NCBI RefSeq assembly: GCF_020740795.1 | Contig: NC_067289.1 | Span: 24,664,608-24,728,607 of the forward strand | Reading direction: 5' to 3' | Source: Apus apus | Lineage: Eukaryota > Chordata > Aves > Apodiformes > Apodidae | DNA: 64,000 nucleotides | Shown: positions 51,311-62,000 of the stretch, in pieces | How the letters are laid out: every line of letters begins with the position of its first letter | Numbering within the stretch: the first letter of the stretch is position 1 | Position numbers and translations under genes: made by a program | The notes under the pieces: model-generated | Told to the model about the DNA's origin: nothing | The model's database searches: none | The model's input: only the letters and a program-made list of their open reading frames with translations

Positions 51311-54300
51311 TTGGGGGACACAAGCCTGGCAGAGCTGCTGCAGAGAACAGCACACCCCAGCCTTTCTTCAAAGGTAGGTCCAAGGTGTCCTACTCATCAC
51401 CTGGGATCACTGGTGGTGGGTCCAAGGCCTCCCACCCATCACCTGGGACCACTAGGCCTGATCCTGGCTCTGGTGGGCTCCATTCCTCTTCCTCAGCCCT
51501 TCCCAGCTGCTCACTGCTGGAGCTCTGCAGTCACCCAGGAGCCTATCACCTATGGAAAGGTGCCTATAGATGCCAGGTAAGTAAATATAATAGCAGCAAG
51601 CTATAGGAAAATATTTAGAGGATGGTTTCTCCTTGACTCTAGGTGTGTTGCTGCGGCAATAATCCAAGGAGGAAGCTGTAGCAGTCGGGAACAGTGTTAA
51701 AATTTATCCCTTCCTTTGAGGGGGAGCACTTAATTCTGCTGCCATCAATAAATAATGGCCCTGCAGCTGCAGGAAGAGCGTGTTCAGCTTGAGGATCGAG
51801 CAAGGGCTGGGGAGGAAAAATCTAACTTCATAATAATGAATGAGGAGCTGGCGAGGGTGCTCCAGGGTGAGCTGTTTGTCAGAGGCACAGGGGACATGGA
51901 TGGATAGGGAAAAAGGCTGGGCTTTGGAAGGCTGAGCAGATGCTGCCCCTGTGATCTGAACATGGCTAATTCCACGCTGGAACCGTTTGCCAAGGGGATC
52001 CCCTGCACAGTCTGTGAGTTGTTTGTCATCTGAATGCACGGATCTCCACGTCCGCAGGAGGGAGGTTTCACTGCACAGTGTAAGTTACTGTCCTGAGCTA
52101 ACAATCGCAGCCCACAGGGAAGTTTGGCACAGGGTCCTCTCAGAAATTCCTGTAGGAATATGTGAATAGCTGTTCTCTGAAGACATTCAAGCAAATCCTC
52201 TGGCTTTGCATCCACTTTAATGCTCCCATACACGGCGGGAACACACGCGCTGTTGTGCTGGGGTGGTGCACGGCCAACAGAGACCAGCCAGGACAACTGG
52301 GTGCTGATTCAGCTTTCCTTGAAAAATATCAGTCCACTGGGCACTGAAAATCCTGCAGCCTCATGACTTAGTGTTGTCATGGCTGGCTTGGGCAGAAAAA
52401 TCCCTTGGATAACGAAGTGGAGCATTTACATCAGTTTCCTTGATGTCTCTTCCTTGTTCTCTGTAAGTATTCTGGTAAATGCGTTAGTTGCTCAAATAGT
52501 ACCCAAAAAGTGAATGTGTAGTTTGCTCTTAGTAGTAGTAGTAATAATAATAATAAAAGTAATACAGAAAGGGTCATTACCAACTTCTGTGCTGAATATT
52601 CTGGTCAAATCTGTTGAAGTAAGAAGGGATGTCTCCTGTCCTCATCCCACTCCTCAAAGTCGTGTCCTGCATCTGCTGGCAGAGGTGCTGTGTTTCTAGG
52701 ATTTATCCCCTCTTGTAAAACTGGAAAGTCTCTGGTGGAAGTGGTGATGCTCATTCCTGAAGGGTTGGGTCAGACCTGGGGACTGAGGAATGAATCTGCA
52801 GCCAGGGGGGAGTAATAGGAGGGTGAAGGTGCCCTGGATGGCTGTGTCACGGTGCCTCACCTGAATCGCTCAAGCAGAGCCACATTTTTAGGTGGCAGGT
52901 GCCTGGCACCCTTGGAATAACCTGAAGGCATCTCAGATTCCACATCCTGAATCCTCCACAGGGGCTTGGATGGCTGCCCATGGCTGTTTCCACAGCAGAG
53001 CTCAGGGCGGGGAATTCATGTCCTCTGGGAGAGGAGGGGCAGGAAAGCCCCGTGGTGCTGCCTGTGAGAGCTTGTCCCAAGATGCAATGAGCAGCTCAGC
53101 TTTCCCTTTCCACGGGAAGGGCCAGCTCATCAAGTGCCATTAAAGATACCCATTAATTGCTGTCAGTTCTGTCCTCCTCCTTGAAGAAAAAAGATGATTT
53201 ATGCTTAAGGCAACTGAATTCAAGCCTTGTTTTGGCATTACAGGACTCCAGTTTAAACTGGTAAAGGGTTGCTGGGGCAAAACTGGACCAGAATTTGCTG
53301 GTGGTGAATCAGGACCTCGAAGGGAAAGACTTGGAGTATTTTGGACCAAGTGATAGAGCTGCTGTGTGACACTACAAACCATGTGCACCAGGTTGGGCCA
53401 GCCCTGGGGCCATGTACGAGCACTTTGTTGGCATCACTATCAGGGTGGTTACTGCACGAATATATTTTTTCATTGTAGGGTGAGGATATGTGGAAAAACA
53501 GCAGGAAAGTACTAGTTTGGGATGCTGAAGAAGCCTGGAGTGGCTGTCAGGGATGAGGCAGGGACAGACCAAACCACCAGCCCAAGCCCTCTGTGTCACA
53601 CACCCAGCTTCTCTTTCAACTTTCTCTTCTTGTTTGCTTTTTTGTTAATTTTATTTCCTTATTTACTCACCGTTGTGTCCTATTGTGGGCATTTATTTTT
53701 GCCTTCAAGCACTTGCTGTTGTTCTGTGTACTTTTTCCACCTTCCTTAGCTTGTTCCAGGCTGGGCTTGCCAGGCTGGCTCAGAGCAGGGTGCTGCTTTC
53801 CAAGGGGATTTCCATCGGGCAGCTTCAACCATCCTTTTCACCTCTGCCTCAACTGACCCTTTATGTGACTTTTCCAGTGTTTCACCTTCATTTCTTTAAA
53901 ATTATTTTTTAATTAGTCAGGTTTCAATCACAGTTTTACAAACACCCTTGGCAGCCTGAGCCTGGTAGCTTATTCCCGCGAGCCCTCTGCATGCATTTTT
54001 CTGGGAATACGGATTTTTTTGGAATTGTTTGGCAGCACGGGGCTGGCAGGGCTGTGACTGGATGCAGGGGGGAGAGGGGTGGGACCGAGGGGTTCTCGAT
54101 GCCACATCCAGCTTGGTCATACCCAGCGCAGCAGGAGGTGGGAGCCGAGCACTTCAGAAGCACCTGGATCAGCAGTTGGAGACTGCGTTTACTTAAATAC
54201 TTGGGCTTGTTTATAGAGCTTATCTTGTTTTTTTTTTCCTTTTTTTTCTGGTGCGTGCCCCGGGCTGACAGACACACAAAGGGAGACTCTGGCCCCTGCC

Positions 54301-54570
54301 TGCGCCCAGGAGACGCTTCGGGGTTGGCACAAGGGGAGGAGGATGATGCTGGGGGTGGGTGTGCGAGTTTCCATGTCTGGAGCCCCCCCCGGGAGGGCTG
54401 GGAATCCCGGCGCAGCCCTGGCTGGTTGGTCAGGCTCTGGCAGGGACTTTCCCCTGCCCTGCAGAGGTGCCCCCCGTGGCTGCTGGCCCTGCAGGGTTTG
54501 CTGCAGTTCTAGGGGCACTTTAGATGCTCCAGCAGCACTTGAGTACCAAAGTGCTTCTGGAGGAGAAACT
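51311..54570. other. Spacer upstream of the FIIND gene with no supported gene
   Basis: No recognisable coding exon. A short (AGT)n(AAT)n triplet run lies at about 52530-52557. Two near-identical short segments occur at 51385-51450 (CACCTGGGA..CACTGGTGGTGGGTCCAAGG and its neighbour), forming a small local duplication. Nothing resembling IL12A, the gene expected beyond C3orf80 in mammals, was seen. Confidence 0.4.
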
Positions 54571-54822
<252 letters not shown>

Positions 54823-55199
54823 TTCCCATATGGCACCAGTCAGGAAACCCTATGAGTGCAGATGGGGCAGGGGGGATTTATTGTATACGACCACAGGTAC
54901 CTATAGACACTGTCTATAGATATGCCTATAGCTAAGGTGTGTAGGCTTCTTCTTTTCTCTTTCTCTTCTCTTCCTAGTGTATCCCATATATGAATAGTGT
55001 ATGTATGCATTTATATCTGGATTTCTGAAGGTGCACCATATATATCTGTATCTATACTGTGATTTATGAAGCTGCGCCGTGTATTTCTGCATCTGTACCG
55101 AGAAAGCCAGTGTGTGTGTGACATACATATATGTGTGTATATAGGTATGTCTCTATGGGGGATACCCCTCGCACGAGTGCACCCGCCCACGGTGTGTGT

Positions 55200-56060
55200 A
55201 CATCCAGATCCCTGTCGGGACACACGGATATGTGGGTGACACGCGGAGGTGCGTGGGCGGCCTCCGCACTCCAGACCGTGGGGTTGGGAGCCCAGGCTGG
55301 AAGGGGTGGGGGGGGGGGAAGGGAAACACGGGCACGGGGGCGTGTCCGTGGGGTGGGGGAGGGACCCCGCGGGTGGGAGGGACCCCGGCGGGCCCGCCCC
55401 TCCCGCCGCTGCGGGGCGGTCCGGTCCCGCCGCTCGCGCCTCCCGCCGCGATGTCCCGCCGCGGGCCGGAGCCCGACAGGTGAGCGGGGATGGGGAGACC
55501 TGCCTGGCCCCCCCCACATCCCGAGGCCCTTCCCCAGCATCCCCGCCGTTCCCCCGGGGCCTGCCCGCCATCATCCCCCGGCCACCCGCGCTGCTTTTAT
55601 CTTCCTCCCTGTATCACCCCCCACATCCTTCCGTTCCCCCCCCTGCATCCCCCGTTCCCTCCCTGCTCCCCATCCCCCCCCCCAGCATGCTCCCTATCCC
55701 CCCCGCACTATCTGCGTCCCCCAGCATCCTCCTGTCTCTCCCAGCTCCCCCCGCCCCATGTTCCATCACCCCTCCAGCCCCCCCCCATTGCTTCCCATCC
55801 CCGCACCCCCCGCAGGGTCCCAGCCCCGCGCTGGCACAGAGCGCGGGGAAACCTCCTCGGGCCTTGCACCTGCAGCCAGGGCTCCCCTTTGTCGGCAGAC
55901 AAAGCCACGGGCGAACCAGCGGCATTCCCGCTCCAGCGGCATTCCCGCTCCGCCCCGGTTCCCGCCCCGCTCCCCCGGGCACCCCCCCTTCCACCGATCC
56001 CGCTCATCCGCCGATCCCGCTCATCCCTGGCCCCGCAGCCCGGCAGCAGCGCGGGTGCTG
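55200..56060. promoter_or_regulatory. CpG island promoter of the FIIND gene
   Basis: Dense CpG with GC-box sequence (CCGCCCCTCCCGCC, about 55398-55411) just before the ATG at 55451. The island continues into intron 1, which begins with a long C-rich stretch (about 55500-55830). No TATA-like box is seen close by. Confidence 0.7.
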
Positions 56061-59000
56061 CTCCCAGAGGCTGCAGCTGGCGGCTGTTAAGAAATTAGCT
56101 TGTTTTCACTTTTTTCCTTCCCCCCCCCCCGCAATCCGAACCCGCCCCGCTTTGTTTTTTTGGCTGGGACACAAGATCTCAACCCCGCAGCTCCGGCGAT
56201 GCTTTTCCTCCCCCTCCTAATTAACGGTGGGCAGTAATTTCTTCTGCTGAATGGGACTGTTGGTGGGTTTTTTTTTGTTGTTTTGCTTTTCCTGCTTCTC
56301 CCCTCCGGAGCGTGGTTTCTCAGTTCGGGAGGAGGGAGGCGCAGCTGCGAGGGCTTCCAGCCTGCTGCAGGCAAACCGTCCTCAGCAAGCCAGCACTTGG
56401 TTGCATAAACCGTGCTTGGCTCCGGCACCGTCCCTGGGGTATATCCAGGCTCCCTCCAAATCTTTGTCAGCATTTATTTTTTTGGAGATACAGTTTGGAA
56501 GCACAAAGCCCGTTGTGTAATTCCCCATCTGTGCCCGCGGTGAAACCCTCACCCGGTTTCTCCCACTGGTCCCAGCACCCTTGTCCCTGCCCTTGGCTGA
56601 CAAACACAGCTCCAGACTGTTTGGGGGGCATCCCCCCCCCCCCAGCTTCACCCAGGACCCCTTTGTTTTGTTTTGTTTTGCATCTCCTCCCCTTGGCCAC
56701 GTGTTGGGGGATTTATTTTCTCTGCCTCTACTGCTGCCACCTCTTTAATTTTTATTCTTTCCTCCTGTGTTTGAGCCCTCCTGGCATGGCAGCAGCTCTG
56801 GCTCCCACAGTGATGCCCCCACACCCTGGTGGCTCCACTCTTGGATGCACCCCGGGATGCTGGGGCCTGGAGAGGATGGGCTCTGGGTGCACTGTGGCAA
56901 CCTGGGATGGGCAAAATCAGCCTCCCGAGCTGCTAAAAACCAACAGCTGTGGCTTGACCTCACCTTGGCAGCCAAATCCCTCACCTGCCTCCAAAGAGGG
57001 AGGGAATATCTGATCTTTCCCTGGCCTGGTGGAGGGGCTGGGATGTATTTTGTGGTGCCACTGAAGTGAGGGAAAGCTGGATGTCACCTGCTGGTTTGTG
57101 GTAACTGTGCCCAGGGCGATTCCTTTCCTCAGCAGCAGATTTTGTGGTGCCAGAGGGAGGATGTTCTGGAGCTCCAGGGGAAGGTTTCCAGCACTGATCT
57201 TTATCTGTAAATGAAATTTCCCCTTTTCAATGGAGTCTGAAGGTTGGTCTGGATTTTGCCCTGGGCCATGAATGGGTGATGGGGTCACTTGGGGTTATCT
57301 GCCACATCTGAGCTTATCTTGAGCTTGTTTGTCTGAGCTTGGTGCCTTGCAGAGAAGGATTGGTTGGATTGCTCTTGAACCCGACAGGTGCCTGGCACAC
57401 AAACCCTGAGGGCTTTGTGAAAGGGTCCAGGGCATGTGCTGGCAAGGGCCAGGGCTGAGAGTGATGTTAGGGAAAATTAATTTTTAGTCCCCATCCTAAG
57501 TCACCTCGTAAGCTCCCAAAGCTGGGGAGTGATGGGGAGCGGGCAGGGGGTGGTGGAACAGCCTCTGGTGCTGGAGGATCTGCTCATGTGATTCCTGTTT
57601 GTCTTCCAGCGGAGCAGAGTCCCTCTCTTCAGATGAAAAAGGTATGGTAATTTTGGGAAATAACAGTATTTCAGATGGGTTTGTTAGGAGAAATGGCCAT
57701 CCTTCAGAATGGAAGTGACAGTTTTGTAACTGCTGGCTTTGAAAACCACAGTGTAATGATTCGGGTTCACAGGAAAGCTGGAGAGGAACCTCTTGTAAGG
57801 GCATGGAGCAACAGGACAAGGAGGAATGGTTTCAAAGGAAAAGAGGGAAGACTTAGATCTTAGGAAGGAAAGTTTTGCTGTGAGGGTGGTGAGACCCTGG
57901 CCCAGGTTGCCCAGGGGAGCTGTGGCTGCCCCATCCCTGGCAGTGTTGAAGGGCAGGTTGGATGGGGCTTGGAGCAGCCTGGGCTGGTGGGAGGTGTCCC
58001 TGCCCATGGAAGGGCATTTGCAACTAGATGATATTTAATGTCCCTTCCAACCCAAACCAGTTTGTGATTCTACAATACCTTAGTGTAATGGATAAGAGTT
58101 TTGATTATTTTTTTTTAATACCAATTTCCAAGTTTCATATTCCTTTGCTATTTATTCCCTTCCTCTGTCTGGCACAGTACACAAACACCAAGAGAAGAGA
58201 TAAATCTCTCTCACACTGATAGCCCCTGACCACTTTTCTCTTGCAGAGCTGGTGGCCAGCAGTGTGGAGGGAGAGGGCTCAGCTGAGGAGCACCCAGCAG
58301 GTGGGCACACAGGTGGCTGAGGGCTGGGCAGGGGTGGGGTGGCTGGCCTTGCACCCCCTCTTTTCCCACACCATGATAAAACCTCGGTGTGGGTGCTGCT
58401 GTGACTCCTCAGGCTACTTGCTTTGCAGTACTGGTTTCTCTTCAACTTAGGTTTGTCAGAGTAATTGATTAAAGCCACACATGGTGCATCCCTGTGAGTC
58501 ACATCACTGGTGGGACACAGCAGCTCTCACCAAGGCTTCTCCCACCTCACCTGCATGTCATGGAAAACCAGAATTTAACTGGGTGGACTGGGATGGGTGA
58601 AGCTCCCGAATAGTCCCAGGTATTCTAAAACATTCAAATTAAGCATCTTGAGCATCACACGTACCCTTCAGAAGGGCCTGGGTGACCCTGGACTCTCCTC
58701 TGATGCTGGGATTTGATGCCCTGATGCTCCTCATTGCCTAAGGGTGCCTCCTGACTTTTTCTGCTCTGTTATATTACCCGACTTGCTGACCAGCTTGATA
58801 TATTCAAACTTCTGGATGTATCTTTTTTACTTCCCTGGGTCAATGCTTTATTTCATTCTGCCTGTGACTAATGGGGTGTCATTTTGTTAAGGAGAGGAGA
58901 GTTGTGAAAACAGCTCCAGCAGTAGCTCGGAAGAGGAGTCAGGTGAGCATCTCCTTGTGCTTTGTGTGTTTTCTCCCTTTTGAAAATGTACGTTTGCTTT

Positions 59001-62000
59001 AAACCAACTGCTCTTCATGGGAACAGTCTCGGGGTTGTTGTAGAGGACAGTGATTGCAGGCTGAAGAGCCGGATGGTGTTTTGGTAAGGAAAGTATTTTC
59101 TAGCCACTCAGTTTTGAGCAGAGCAGTAACAGAGGAGCAGCAGCTGATGTTGCTTTAGCCTCATAGACACAATACCCACAGATGTTTTTATACCACAGTA
59201 GTTGGTCCAAGCACCAAGAGGCTATAAATCTGCTTAAAAGTTGGCAGGAAAAGTGGCAAAACAGGATGGCCAGGAAAAGAATTAAAGGAAGCCTTTGCTG
59301 TTGATGGGAAGCCTGTGGGTTTGCACTTCCGTGGGTTACGCCACCGGCAGTTCATTGGGGCTTCAGGCAGGATTGATAGTCTTTAGTGGAATAATTACAA
59401 AGCTTTTTCTCATCAGATGCAGAGGAGTCAGATGGCAGAAGGTCGGGTGAGTGTTGGTTTATTTTATCCCTTCTATCTGCCTCCCAAGGTGTGAGGGAGC
59501 TGGTGAGGGATGCGTGGGTGGTGACGTGGGATGGCAGCAGAGTCATTCCCTGCTGGCCCAGCTGTCATCTCTGTGTCCTTGGGGAAAACGACTTGCTGGA
59601 GAGCTTACCCAGCCCAGGGGGTGTTGATGTCCTGAGGTGACTCCCCTGCTTGCAGGGAGGGGTGTTGGTGGCACGGGGAGCAAGAGCACAGTGCCCAGGC
59701 CACTCCACGCTGGTGGCCAGCTGGTCCCTGTCACCACAGCTCCTGCAAAATCCACCCTTGAGGCTAAAAACTTTCCCCCTCACCCCTGTGTCAGCTCTGC
59801 TTGCTGTTGTCCTGGGGCTTAGTGAGGAGGATTCAGGCACTTTGAAATCATTTTAGGGACAAATACGCTGCCCTGGCATGGTTACCTGCTCCCTGGGAAG
59901 CACTTCCATGCCAGGTAGTTGAACTTTGTACTTGGCACCATCAAACTTATCCTGGAGATAAAACTGTTGTTTTTCTTTTTTAACCCTGAAAAACTTTTTC
60001 CAGTAGTTTAGGCCAGTTATGGGCTCTTGCCAAGTGGTCCATCCTGATATTTGGCTTCATCCTCACATACAGGGGTGCAAGTGTGTGTGCAAGGACTTAG
60101 TCTTAGGAATATTCTCCTTAGGTTTTTATGAACGTGAACAAATCAGGTTGGTGGATTGTCCTTGCTGGGTGCTGGAGCAGAAACCTGCTGGAGACTGAGA
60201 TATTTGCTGCAAACTTCTTTTTCTTCTTGTAGATGAAGAACAGGAGGAGGAGAAGGAGTTGCTACCAGGCTGCAATGAAGCAGGTAGTAACAGATCTCCT
60301 GAGGGCCCAGCTTTTCCTGAGTGTTTAATTACTGTGCTTTTAATGAGCTGCTCTTCCTGTTTTCTCACCAGGAGTGAACTGTCTGCCACCTTGTGAGCAC
60401 TGCAGAAATGAAAATGTAGGTTTATTAAAAAAAACCAACAAACCCAACCCACAGCCCACCCACTTCGCATGAGATAATCTGCAAATAGTGATTCTGCTCT
60501 CTCATCAGCTTTTAAAATATGTATTTAAAAAAATCTTTTTGTAGGACCAGAAGGAGCTAGTGACCCCCAGGAGATTTGCTGGAGGACAACATGTGTATGT
60601 GGTTTTTTTAATATAATGGGTAAACATTTATATTGTTCTCATCAAGATATTCTCTCTTCAGTTTAAGTGGGAAAAAGACTAATTTGCTGCACAAACATGT
60701 TTGGAGTTACAACAGATGCCCCCAGATCCTTCAAAATAAACAGGGTAGGGCAGCTGTAGGTCCTGGTCCAAGAAATCTCTTGGGACAGCTTCCTGCCCTC
60801 CACATCTCACTGCAGTAATTGACATGAGGAACATTTTTCCATGCCTTGTTCTCCTGCTCTCTGGCTTGGAAGTTGTCATCAGTGTGTGATGGTGGTGGTG
60901 TCCACGTTGGTGTCACGGGGTGATGTTGGCTCTGGCATCGATGTGAGCTGGGCTGAGCCCTTGGTGTAGAGCAGCTGCTTCGTTTGCAGGAAATGTTATT
61001 CAAAAAAGCTCACTGCAGCTATTTTGCATGTGCTGGCTGGTTTTTAACACCCCAGTGACGGTTAAAAATTACTGTGGCTTCTGTGCTTTTTAGATAAAGT
61101 TCTCTGCACTCTTTGGGAAGGGAGTTTCTCCGTTATCCCTTGCCAACCAGCCACGTTTTAAGGGTATTTACCGGGCAGCAGAAGCTGACCTAACGTGGTG
61201 GCTCTTGCCTCTGCAGGGTGCAGCTGGATGCTGAGGGGACGTACCAGTGCAGCCTCACGGGCTTGATTTTTGAGGTGACGGGGGCCGTGAAGATCACCTA
61301 TTCCCTCTTGTCCTGGAGCAAGTACGCCAGCCTGGTGGAGAAGCCGTGGATGGTGGGCGGCCCCCTCTTCGACGTGCGCTGCGACTCGGCCCCCGCTCTC
61401 ACCTCCATCCAGTTCCCCCACTCCTTCTGCCTGGGTGGTGAGTGCTGGCTCCCTTCCCCCCAGGGAGGGGCCATCAGGACCGTCGGACCAGCTGCTGACC
61501 CCTCCCCGTGTCCCCGCAGGCGATGGTGCTGGCATGGCCTTCAAGGTGTTGCACATCAAAGGCCAGGGAGCCGCCATCGAGCCCTCCGTCGACTACTCGG
61601 CCTCCCACGTGAAGTGGCTGGTGAGCTCCTTGTCACCTGTGGGACCCCTCCTCCAGGGCCCCGAGCCCCTGCACTACCACGGCGCCGTCATCCTCTACAA
61701 GGTGGTGGATGAGCATCCCTCCTTGTCCTTCCGGGTCTACGTGGCTACCAACAACGACTCCTTTATAAAGGTAAACCCCCCGCCCCCCGTGTCCGGGGTG
61801 AAGGATGGTGTCAGGTCAAAATAGCAGCAAGGTGGGTTCAGGGTGGTGGGGGTGGGTGGTGGTAAAGAAGATCTTTTCTCCCATCCCAGGATTTGCATGC
61901 AAAGCTCTGGGTATGTATTTATATATAGATGATGCCTCCAGGGAGGAAATTCTCTCCCTCTGCTCCACTCCGGTGAGACTCCCGCTGAGGTCTCCAGTGC

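Noticed and set aside
55131..56220. Two plus-strand open frames of about 320 codons rich in Pro, Ser and Arg
   Set aside because: GC-rich island and C-rich intron 1 of the FIIND gene; the spliced frame beginning at 55451 has far better support.
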